A stretch of DNA of 64,000 bases from CAIQPS01 sp963843455. GTDB lineage: Bacteria > Actinomycetota > Thermoleophilia > RBG-16-64-13. The stretch is from contig CAWJKE010000002.1 of assembly GCA_963843455.1 (NCBI GenBank), positions 7,014-71,013 of the forward strand, in the 5' to 3' direction. Below, piece by piece: positions 55,488 through 63,429 of this stretch. Within the stretch, counting starts at the first letter, position 1. Every line of letters starts with the position of its first letter. The translations under genes and the position numbers were made by a program. The notes beneath the pieces are model-generated. The model was not told the DNA's origin, searched no databases, and saw only the letters and a list, made by a program, of their open reading frames with translations.

Positions 55488-55516
55488 ATTATAACCGTAC
55501 AGCCGGTTATAAGCAA
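55488..55516 (-). promoter_or_regulatory. Promoter of the redox operon with a perfect overlapping palindrome
   Basis: Read on the minus strand, TTGCTT (55516-55511) and TATAAT (55493-55488) are separated by exactly 17 bases, a near-consensus sigma70 promoter. TTATAACCG and CGGTTATAA form a perfect 9-base inverted repeat with a 6-base spacer (55489-55512) covering the spacer and the -10 box. A bound regulator would block transcription. The ArsR-thioredoxin fusion encoded in the operon and the NrpR-like protein encoded just upstream are the two obvious candidates. Confidence 0.8.
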
Positions 55517-55552
55517 CTCTCGGAGGCGGCGACGGTCGCCCGGTGCCCCCGC

Positions 55553-56563
55553 CTAGGCCAACTCGCGGCTGCGATCGGGCAGTTCCTCGTAGTGGAACAG
55601 CCGGTTGTAGTCGATAAGACCGGCCAGCGCGCCGGTCCGGCGCACGTGGATGCCCTGCTCCTCGAGGATGGCCACCGGATTGAGCCCGCCGACGACGACC
55701 AGGCCCAGCCGCCCTTCGCTGACGGGGATCTTGAGCAGCGACTGGCCCGGCCAGCCGATCAGGAAAAGCCCGCCGAGCCCGACCTTCTCCATTTTCGCCC
55801 CGAGCGCCAGGACGTGGTCGCGGCTGTCGGCCGGGACCTCGCGGAAGCTGGCACCTATGAGCCCGTTCCCGGTCCGCGTGGCCCCCACATAGTCGGTCAT
55901 CACGCTGCGGATGAAGATCTCCAGAGGGTCGAGGGTCGTCCCATCGTAGTTGATGAACTCGGCGAACCGCGTGGGCTTGCCCTCGCGTAACTCCAGGAGG
56001 CCGCCGAAGCGCGAGTGGGTCGGGATGCCGTGAGCGACGAGCACGCCGTTCATGGTGATGGAGCACACGGTGCCGATCCCGACGCTGCCCTCGGGGATGG
56101 TCCCGTGCCCCACCTGCTCTCCCGGGCGGAACAGAGCCATCAGCTTCCCCATGGCGTACCCGGCGCGGAACACGTCCCCGATGAGCGGCACCGACCGCTC
56201 GAGCTGACTCCGCTCGATCAGGCTCAAGTTGAGCACGACCGTCCCCGTCTTGCTGGCCAGATCGAAGTCCATCTTGTAGGTCATCTGGTCGATCTTGGCC
56301 GAAAGGATGCCTACCTTGTCAAAACCCCGGGCGCTGTCGAGCTCGCCCGCTCCCCGCTTCGTGATAGCCCGCCCATTCCGGCCCAGGTTCTGGGTGAGGC
56401 CGGCCTTGTCCATGTCGAGGAGGTGGAAGCGGACGGTCCTCTCACTGATGTCGTGACCCATCGCCGCCAGCCGCTCGGTTATCCCCGAGCTGCCCAACGG
56501 TTTATCGGCCTCCTGGAGGATCCGCAGGATCGCGACGCGCTTCACTTCGGTCTTCTCTCTCAT
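55553..56563 (-). CDS. NrpR-like winged-helix regulator with DUF128 domain
   Basis: This ~336-residue regulator has residues ~1-80 as a winged helix: TEVKRVAILRILQEADKPLG, SSGITERLAAMGHDISERTV and RFHLLDMDKAGLTQ. The rest is the DUF128-type effector domain, with VGIGTVCSITMNGVLVAHGI, HSRFGGLLELREGKPTRF and VGLGGLFLIGWPGQSLLKIP. In archaea NrpR represses nitrogen-assimilation genes and releases DNA on binding 2-oxoglutarate. The bacterial versions are little studied. It is divergent from the NuoE-NuoF-GltB-like genes and upstream of the redox operon, so it may control either. The ATG at 56563 is set by the domain start. Confidence 0.85.
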   Translation of the reverse strand: MREKTEVKRVAILRILQEADKPLGSSGITERLAAMGHDISERTVRFHLLDMDKAGLTQNLGRNGRAITKRGAGELDSARGFDKVGILSAKIDQMTYKMDFDLASKTGTVVLNLSLIERSQLERSVPLIGDVFRAGYAMGKLMALFRPGEQVGHGTIPEGSVGIGTVCSITMNGVLVAHGIPTHSRFGGLLELREGKPTRFAEFINYDGTTLDPLEIFIRSVMTDYVGATRTGNGLIGASFREVPADSRDHVLALGAKMEKVGLGGLFLIGWPGQSLLKIPVSEGRLGLVVVGGLNPVAILEEQGIHVRRTGALAGLIDYNRLFHYEELPDRSRELA

Positions 56564-56579
56564 AGAGCCGATGTTACCA

Positions 56580-56821
56580 GCAAATCTACCGCTAATCGCG
56601 GACCAAACGGCAGATTTGCCGCCCACGTGACAAACCACATCGATGCCCGGAGCGGCCGTGCCTGCGCGGTTCGCTTGCATGCCGCGGGTGAAATGGGCCA
56701 CGATGCTCGGGTCCCGGCAGAGCAGCCGTTGCCAGATACATACCGGCAATATTGCCGCACTGTGACCGCCTTCCACAATATCTGTTTGCCTATTCTCGCT
56801 CTAAATTGGCAACTATTTGCC
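56580..56821. promoter_or_regulatory. Regulatory region with several palindromes between the NrpR-like gene and nuoE-like gene
   Basis: Within this divergent spacer are CGGCAATATTGCCG (56744-56757, a perfect 14-base palindrome), GGCAA-N4-TTGCC (56808-56821), and gcaaatctaccg paired with cggcagatttgc (56580-56591 and 56608-56619; 11 of 12 complementary). Further single TTGCC half-sites lie between and after them. The recurrence of one half-site suggests several operators for one regulator, most simply the NrpR-like protein. The promoter boxes themselves are not clear. Confidence 0.6.
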
Positions 56822-57006
56822 CTGGATGGGGTTGCTGGTCCGGCAACTTCCTGATACAGTCGCGGCACTTCACTGCTGTGAACAGTGCAGTATGGGACGT
56901 GAAGAGGGGGAGCGGGGCGGACGGCCGCAGCCACGGTCCGGCTGTTCGTTTCTCCCGATGTGTCAAAGCTTGGCGTGGCAACCCCTGGCCGATATCGGAG
57001 AAGGAC

Positions 57007-57489
57007 ATGGACCTACATAGAGTCGATGCCATCCTCGAGAACCGCGGGGCGGAGCCCTTCGACGTCATGGAGGCCATGCAGGACCTGCAGGAACTGCACG
57101 GCTATCTTCCCGAGTGGGTGCTGCGCCGGGTGTCGGAGAAGCTCGAGATCCCCCTCATCGAAGTCTTCAGGCTCGCCAACTTCTACAGGGCGTTCAGCCT
57201 CCAGCCTCGCGGATCCCACCTGCTGACGGTCTGTACGGGCACCGCGTGCCATGTTCGCGGAGCCCCCCGGATGCTCGACGAGGTCGTCGCCGAGCTCCAG
57301 ATCGGGCCGGGCCAGACGACCGTCGACCGCGCCTTCACCGTCGAGACCGTCAACTGCCTCGGTGCGTGCGCCCTCAGCCCGGTGGTCGTGATCGACGGCA
57401 CGTATCACGAGAATATGACCGCCGCCAAACTGCGGGTGCTGCTCGAGGCGGTAAGGGCTCAAGACCGGGAGTTGGCCGCGAATGTCTAG
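57007..57489 (+). CDS. NuoE/HydC-like [2Fe-2S] diaphorase subunit
   Basis: This is the 24-kDa-type thioredoxin-fold subunit of an NADH-oxidising module. An N-terminal helical part (VMEAMQDLQELHGYLPEWVL) precedes the [2Fe-2S] domain with ligands in TVCTGTACHVRGAP and VNCLGACALSPVVVIDG. ATG 57007 has GGAGAAGG upstream. At 160 residues the length is normal. The stop overlaps the NuoF-like gene by 8 bases. This gene is unrelated in context to the nuoBCD genes at the left end of the window. Confidence 0.9.
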   Translation: MDLHRVDAILENRGAEPFDVMEAMQDLQELHGYLPEWVLRRVSEKLEIPLIEVFRLANFYRAFSLQPRGSHLLTVCTGTACHVRGAPRMLDEVVAELQIGPGQTTVDRAFTVETVNCLGACALSPVVVIDGTYHENMTAAKLRVLLEAVRAQDRELAANV

Positions 57490-59333
57490 ACTGCGGGATC
57501 CCGCCGCCCTGGCCTCGTTCACGGAAGAGTTGCAGAGAGCCCGCCAGGCATGGCCGGTGCGCCTGACTCTGTCGAGCGGCACGTGCGGAGAAGCATCGGG
57601 GTCGCTCAGCGTCCTCAACGCGCTCCAGGATGATCTCCAGAATCGCGGCCTCACGGACGACGTTCACGTGCGGGTCACCGGCTGCCAGGGCTTCTGCCAG
57701 CAGGAGCCGCTGCTCATCATCGAGCCGCTGGATGTCCTCTATTGCAGGGTCACCGCCAAAGACGTGGCTGAGATCGTCTCCGAATCCGTGATCCGCGGCC
57801 AGGTCGTCGAAAGGCTGTGTTTCGCCGACGAGGTCGCCGGAGGCATCACCCGCGCACCCGCGGATCTCCCCTTCTTCGCAAGACAAGACAGGGAGTTGAT
57901 CGGACGCAACCGGGACATCGACCCCCGAGACATCGGGGACTACATAGCCTCCGGCGGCTACTCGGCCCTGGCTCACGTGCTCACGTCCATGGACTCCCGA
58001 CGGGGTGATCGAGGAGATCAAGGCTTCCGGCCTGCGGGGAAGGGGCGGCGGCGGCTATCCGACCGCGCGCAAATGGGAGCAATGCCGACGCGCCCCGGGC
58101 GAGGAACGTTACGTCATCTGCAACGCCGACGAAGGAGACCCGGGTGCGTACATGGACCGCGGGCTGCTCGAGGGAAATCCCCATTCCATCCTTGAAGGCA
58201 TGCTGATCGGCGCCTACGCGGTCGGTTCGTCGAAGGGCTATGTGTACGTCCGCAACGAGTATCCCCTGGCGGTGCTGCACACGCGCCGGGCAATAGAGCA
58301 GGCGCGGGACCTCGGCCTGCTGGGCGAGAACATCCTGGGGAACGGACTTCAGCTTCGACGTTAAGGTGGCCCGCGGCGGCGGCGCCTTCGTCTGCGGGGA
58401 GTCGACAGCGCTCATGGCCTCGCTCGAGGGTGAGGTGGGCGAGCCCAGGGCCAAGGACGTCCATACCGTCGAGCGCGGCTATCTGGAGCAGCCGACGGTG
58501 CTCAACAACGTCGAGACCTGGGCGAACGTGCCCGCCATCATCGCCAACGGGTCCGGGTGGTTCGCTGCCAAGGGCACCGACAAGAGCAAGGGCACGAAGA
58601 TCTTCGCGCTCACCGGTCACGTGAAGAACACCGGGCTCGTCGAGGTCGAGATGGGCACCACGCTTCGCGAGATCATCTTCGACATCGGGGGCGGCGCGCA
58701 AGACGGCAAAGCCATCAAGGCGGTGCAAACGGGCGGCCCTTCCGGCGGTTGCCTGCCGGTCTCGCTGTTCGACCTGCCCGTCGACTATGAGGCTCTTGCC
58801 GCGGCAGGCTCGATGATGGGCTCCGGCGGCATGGTGGTGATGGACGAATCGGCCTGCATGGTCGACGTGGCCAGGTACTTCCTCGAGTTCCTCTCCCAGG
58901 AATCCTGCGGCAAGTGTGTGCCCTGCCGCCTCGGGACCAGCCGGATGCTCGAGATCCTCACCGATATCGCCGAGGGCCGGGGGCACCTGGAACAAGTCGA
59001 GACTCTCAAGGAGCTGGCCTGGACCATGGCGGCGGGTTCGCTGTGCGCGCTGGGCAAGACCGCGCCGAACCCGGTCTTGTCCACCCTGCAGTACTTCCAG
59101 GGCGAATACGAAGCCCACATCGAAGACCACCGGTGCCCGGCCGGCGTGTGCCGGGCGTTGCTGCGGTACTGGGTCGACCCGGAGCTGTGCACGCAGTGCG
59201 GCTCGTGCGTCAGCGTCTGCCCGCATGGCGCGATCGTCGACGGAAAAGACCTACCGCGATCGACCAGGCGCTGTGCGAACAGTGCGGCATCTGCGCGGAC
59301 GACTGCCCGGCTGAAGCGATACGTAGGTCCTGA
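57482..59333 (+). CDS. NuoF/HydB-like NADH-binding subunit (three frameshifts)
   Basis: This is the flavoprotein of the diaphorase. An N-terminal [2Fe-2S] thioredoxin-like domain has SSGTCGEASGSL and VTGCQGFCQQEPL. The FMN/NADH core has LRGRGGGGYPTARKWEQC, VICNADEGDPGAYMDR and CGESTALMASLEGE. The [4Fe-4S] ligands are in SCGKCVPCRLGTSRMLEI. A C-terminal ferredoxin tail carries LCTQCGSCVSVCPHGA and LCEQCGICADDCPAEA. Shifts near 58000, 58350 and 59250 break it, but the pieces form a complete ~615-residue HydB-type protein. NADH electrons would pass to the HoxU-like and GltB-like partners. Confidence 0.88.
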
Positions 59334-59343
59334 GGGAGCATCC

Positions 59344-60049
59344 ATGGCGAAGATGGTGACTATCACGGTCGACGGCACCATGATCGAGACGACCGAGGGC
59401 GCGAACGTCCTCGAAGCGGCCCTCGAGATGGGCATCTGCATCCCGAACCTGTGCCACATCCCCGGGCGTGACCCCCATCGGGGCGTGTCGGGTGTGCATC
59501 GCGGAGGTGGTCGACGGAGATCGGCGGAAGATGACGGCCGCGTGCACGCTCGAGGCGAGCGAAGGCCTGGTGGTGGAAGCCCACTCCGAAGCGGCGGTGA
59601 GGGCACGGCGAAACATCGTCGAGCTTCTCCTGGCAGAGGCGCCGAACTCGCGGGCCATCCAGGACCTCGCCGCACGGGTCGGGGTCACCCGCTCTCGCTA
59701 CCCGATGCGGATGAATGATTGCGTCCTGTGCGGAAGGTGCGTGCGGGTCTGCGACGAGATCTGGCAGTCGAGGTCCCTGGGCCTCGTGGGGCGGGGCAGG
59801 GACCGCCGGGTGGCCCTACCGTTCGACGTGCGCCCGGACCTCTGCAAGCGGTGTAACAACTGCATCCAGGTGTGCCCCATGACCATCACGCCATGCCCCG
59901 GCCCCATGACGGAGGGGAGCATCTGCGGCCTCTGCGAATCTCAGACGACGATGGTCGAAAACATCCCCGACACGTGCATCATGTGCGAGCTGGGCAGGGG
60001 TTTCCAGTGCGCCCGCTGGCAGTTACTGGGCCTCGACGCCCACAACTAG
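59344..60049 (+). CDS. HoxU/NuoG-N-terminal-like iron-sulfur subunit (one frameshift)
   Basis: This ~235-residue protein has an N-terminal [2Fe-2S] domain (ANVLEAALEMGICIPNLCHI, then PIGACRVCIAEVVDG), joined by a one-base shift near 59465. A helical linker follows, and then 4Fe-4S motifs DCVLCGRCVRVCDEIWQ and LCKRCNNCIQVCPMTI. The C-terminal cysteines in ICGLCES and DTCIMCELGRGFQCA are extra. It has the size of HoxU-like small subunits and lacks the molybdopterin/large domain of NuoG. It is 10 bases after the NuoF-like gene and 14 before the GltB-like gene. Confidence 0.85.
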
Positions 60050-60063
60050 AGAAGGAGTCCGTG

Positions 60064-61656
60064 GTGAATCTACAGCGACCAAACGCGAACGACGTGTCCC
60101 AGACATCGAACCGCTCGCGCAGCGTGGTGCCGGGCTCCGGATTGTGCACTCGCTGTATCGACGGTTGCCGGGGCAACTGCGAGGTCTTCCAGTCGACCTT
60201 CCGCGGTCGCGAAGTCATCTATCCCGGCCCGTTCGGATCGATCACCGCGGGTGGCGACAAGGACTACCCGGTCGACTACTCGCATCTGAACATCCAGGGA
60301 TATGCCCTGGGAGGCGAAGGCCTTCCGGAGGGTGTGGTGGCCGGCCCCGATACCTGCACCTTCCCCGACGTCAACGTCCAGACGGAATACGGCTGGGACA
60401 TCAAGGTCAAGATGCTCGCTCCCGTCTTCACCGGCGCGTTGGGGTCGACCGAGATAGCCCGGAGGAACTGGGAGCACTTCGCTGTCGGCGCGGCCATCAG
60501 CGGCGTCACCTGCGTGTGCGGGGAGAATGTCTGCGGCATCGATCCGCAACTGGAGCTCGACTCCAAGGGCAAGATCAAGCGCGCCCCCGACATGGACCGC
60601 CGGATCGAGACGTACGAGCGATACCACCGCGGCTACGGCGAACTACTGGTGCAGATGAACGTCGAAGACACGCGGCTGGGCGTGGCCGAGTACGTCATCG
60701 ACAAGCACGGGCTCGACACCATCGAGCTGAAATGGGGCCAGGGCGCCAAGTGCATCGGCGGCGAGATCAAGGTGGACTCGCTCGAGCGGGCGTTGGAGCT
60801 GCAGAAGCGGGGCTACATCGTGACCCCCGATCCGTCGGACCCCATCACCCAGGCCGCCTTCCGTGACGGCGCTCTCAAGCAGTTCGAACGACACAGCCGG
60901 CTGGGCTTCATCGACGAAGAGAGCTTCCTGGCCGAGTGCGACCGGCTGCGCGCGCTGGGCTACAAGCGCATCACGCTCAAGACCGGCGCCTACGGCCTTC
61001 GCGAGCTGGCTATGGCGCTCAAATGGGGCAGCGACGCCAAGATCGACCTGCTCACCATCGACGGGGCTCCTGGCGGCACCGGCATGAGCCCCTGGCGGAT
61101 GATGGAGGAGTGGGGCATGCCGAGCCTCTATCTGCACTCAGCCGCGGCCGACTTTGCCGGCAAGCTGACGGCGCGGGGCAAGCGCGTGCCCGACCTGGCG
61201 TTCGGCGGCGGTTTTAGCGCTGAGGACCACGTCTTCAAGGCCCTGGCTCTGGGCTCGCCGTACGTCAGAGCTGTCTGCATGGGACGAGCTCTCATGATCC
61301 CGGGCATGGTCGGCAAGAATGCCGGCATCTGGATGAACAACGGCGGGCTGCCAAAGACGGTGGGCCAGTACGGGAATACGCCCGAGGAGATCTTCGTCTG
61401 CTGGGAAGCGGTGTCCGACATCGTCGGCAAGGACGAGATGCGGAGCATCCCCCTTGGAGCCGTGGGCTTCTTCTCCTACGTCGAGAAGCTCCGGGTGGGC
61501 CTCCAGCAACTGATGGCCGGCGCGCGGTGCTTCAACATCCCCGCGATCTCCCGAGGCGACCTCATGAGTCTTACCGACGAATGCACCCGGGTCACCGGCA
61601 TCCCCTATGCCATGGACGCGTACCGCGAAGAAGCCGAGGCGATCCTCAACAGCTAG
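60064..61656 (+). CDS. FMN-binding glutamate-synthase-like (GltB central-domain) protein
   Basis: This 530-residue protein has the FMN/[3Fe-4S] synthase domain of glutamate synthase without the N-terminal glutaminase domain. The N-terminus has cysteines in CTRCIDGCRGNCEVFQ. The core shows VNVQTEYGWDIKVKMLAPVF, ELKWGQGAKCIGGEIKV, TIDGAPGGTGMSPWRMMEEW and DLAFGGGFSAEDHVFKALAL. GTG 60064 follows AGAAGGAG. No gltD or separate glutaminase gene is nearby. Its placement after NADH-oxidising subunits suggests an NADH-driven multi-subunit enzyme. Glutamate synthesis from free ammonia or a different reductive reaction are both open. Confidence 0.85.
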   Translation: MNLQRPNANDVSQTSNRSRSVVPGSGLCTRCIDGCRGNCEVFQSTFRGREVIYPGPFGSITAGGDKDYPVDYSHLNIQGYALGGEGLPEGVVAGPDTCTFPDVNVQTEYGWDIKVKMLAPVFTGALGSTEIARRNWEHFAVGAAISGVTCVCGENVCGIDPQLELDSKGKIKRAPDMDRRIETYERYHRGYGELLVQMNVEDTRLGVAEYVIDKHGLDTIELKWGQGAKCIGGEIKVDSLERALELQKRGYIVTPDPSDPITQAAFRDGALKQFERHSRLGFIDEESFLAECDRLRALGYKRITLKTGAYGLRELAMALKWGSDAKIDLLTIDGAPGGTGMSPWRMMEEWGMPSLYLHSAAADFAGKLTARGKRVPDLAFGGGFSAEDHVFKALALGSPYVRAVCMGRALMIPGMVGKNAGIWMNNGGLPKTVGQYGNTPEEIFVCWEAVSDIVGKDEMRSIPLGAVGFFSYVEKLRVGLQQLMAGARCFNIPAISRGDLMSLTDECTRVTGIPYAMDAYREEAEAILNS

Positions 61657-62349
61657 CGACGGACATCGCCGGTCACGCTTAGTGCCGGTAGCGGCAGGTC
61701 TCCCCCAGATCGCAGAATTCGCAGGGCGACCGCACTTCGGAACGACTCGTACTCCGGCCCGACGCCCACCATGATCGACGCGGACTTCTGGGGCACGAGC
61801 ATCCCCGACTCGGTGACGTGCACGCCTATGGACTCGAGGTCGAGCAGTCGCCCCACCAGTATCTGCTCGCTGATGGCCCATCCCGATAGTTGGCCGGGGG
61901 CCAGCTCGGCTCCCACTCCCCACCCGCGCTCAGCGGCGTCCTTCTCCACGATCGAATGAGCCATCCCGATCAGCTTGCCGACGCCGTGCACCCCGGCTGC
62001 GTCGAGCATGAACGAATCGAGCGCCTTCCCAGAGGCCTGCAGTTCCCGGCTCCTTTCCTCGAGCTGCGGCCCTATCGTCACTACCGCCAGGAAGGCCAGG
62101 TGGGCCTGCCCGAGCAGATCTGCGTGCCGGCCAAGTGCGAAGACCAGACCTCCGACTTCGGCCTTCTTCCGGTCCCGATCGCCGACGGGGAACCAGTCGT
62201 AGGCGATCGCCGGCGGAGATCAGCCCGGCAGCCGCCTCCAGGCCCTTTTGCGCCGCCTCCCGCATCACCGGGCGCCGCAACGCCTCACCCTGCTCCTCGA
62301 CCAGATCCTCCAGGTCAAGCACCAGATCGAATCCCGTCAGGGTCGTCAT
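61653..62349 (-). CDS. B12-dependent methionine synthase activation-domain-like protein (frameshifted)
   Basis: The C-terminal half reads ELAPGQLSGWAISEQILVGR, LLDLESIGVHVTESGMLVPQ and KSASIMVGVGP, close to the activation domain of cobalamin-dependent methionine synthase. The SAM/cobalamin-contacting stretch is G-x-x-LTESGMMxPxKS. The N-terminal part (starting FDLVLDLEDLVEEQGEALRR at 62349) lies in another frame, with at least two shifts at 62050-62230. The repaired length is ~230 residues. It may reactivate a split cobalamin methyltransferase together with the homocysteine methyltransferase at 50743. It is convergent with and overlaps the GltB-like gene by 4 bases. Confidence 0.65.
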
Positions 62350-63368
62350 CGACCACCTGCCTGGCTTGCCGCGTCGCTATCTTCGCGGCCTGCCGCCTCG
62401 GCCCCTCCGATACTGATGACCACTTTGCCTTTGTGGCTTCCGGCGCCGAAATGCCGCATGGCGTCGGGTGTCTGGCTCAGCTCGTAAGGTCCGTCCACGA
62501 CCGGCTTGAGCTTGCCGGCCTCATAAAGCTCGGCCATGTAAGCGAGATCCTTGTTTGCCTTGAGGAAGACCACGCGGACCTTCTTCTTGCTGGTGAGCGC
62601 GATCCACGGCGCCGAAAGGAGGGTCTGCACGATATAGCGGGTGGCACCCCCACAGGTCACGTAGATCCCGCCAGGGTTCAAGGCGCGCGCGCAGTCGAAG
62701 ACCGAACGTGTCGACTTGGCATCGAGTATGAGGTCGTAGCGCCGTCCGGTCTTGGTGAAGTCCTCGCTTGCGTAGTCGATGACGTGATCGAAACCCAGCG
62801 AACGCAGCAGGTCGAGCTTGTCCGAGCTGTCGACGCCGGTCGTTTCGCAGCCGTAGAGTCTGGCTATCTGGATGGCGAAGGTGCCCACACCCCCGCCTGC
62901 GCCGTTTATCAGAAGACTCTGTCCCGCTTGGATGTGCCCGCTGTCGCGGAGTCCCTGCAGTGCCAGCATCCCCGCCTGAGGTATGGCAGCCGCGTCTTCG
63001 TACGTCATGCCGGCGGGCATCGGCGCCAGTGAACCTTCGGGCGCGCACACGTACTCGGCGAAACCGCCCCAACGACCGCTCAGGTCCCCGAACACTCTAT
63101 CGCCCGGCCGAAACCGCGACACGCCTCTGCCGACCGCTTCCACCCGCCCGGCCACGTCGGACCCGAGTATCGTCTTCTTGGGCTTCAACAGCCCGGACAT
63201 CAGCCGGTTTGCAAACGGCGTACCGTGGAGGAGCCCCCAGTCCCAATCGTTCACCGATACCGCGCGTACCCGTATCAGGATCTCGTTGTCCTTTGGGGTG
63301 GGCTTGTCCACCTCCTCCAACGCAAGGAGGTCGGGCGACCCGTAGCTGTGGTAGACGATGGCTTTCAT
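62346..63368 (-). CDS. Zinc-independent MDR oxidoreductase (quinone-reductase-like)
   Basis: This 340-residue medium-chain dehydrogenase has an N-terminal GroES-like domain, IVYHSYGSPDLLALEEV and ILGSDVAGRVEAVGRGVSRF. The Rossmann domain has INGAGGGVGTFAIQIARLYG with VDSSDKLDLLRSLGFDHVID. The cysteine/histidine ligands of zinc alcohol dehydrogenases are missing, so it is a QOR-type NADPH enzyme acting on quinones, enones or aldehydes. It overlaps the activation-domain gene by 4 bases. It is intact. Confidence 0.9.
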   Translation of the reverse strand: MKAIVYHSYGSPDLLALEEVDKPTPKDNEILIRVRAVSVNDWDWGLLHGTPFANRLMSGLLKPKKTILGSDVAGRVEAVGRGVSRFRPGDRVFGDLSGRWGGFAEYVCAPEGSLAPMPAGMTYEDAAAIPQAGMLALQGLRDSGHIQAGQSLLINGAGGGVGTFAIQIARLYGCETTGVDSSDKLDLLRSLGFDHVIDYASEDFTKTGRRYDLILDAKSTRSVFDCARALNPGGIYVTCGGATRYIVQTLLSAPWIALTSKKKVRVVFLKANKDLAYMAELYEAGKLKPVVDGPYELSQTPDAMRHFGAGSHKGKVVISIGGAEAAGREDSDAASQAGGR

Positions 63369-63429
63369 CAGCGTGCATCTTACGCCACCCCGCGGCCTAG
63401 CCGATGCGCTCCCCGGTGGAGTCCGCGCG

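Noticed and set aside
58114..59226. Long minus-strand open frame over the NuoF-like gene
   Set aside because: Antisense shadow of a gene with diagnostic iron-sulfur and FMN motifs.
57007..60049. Continuation of the complex I operon seen at 1-1801
   Set aside because: These NuoE/NuoF/HoxU-like genes end in a GltB-like gene, the NuoF-like protein has HydB-type extra domains, and the left-end genes are separated by the junction and 55 kb.
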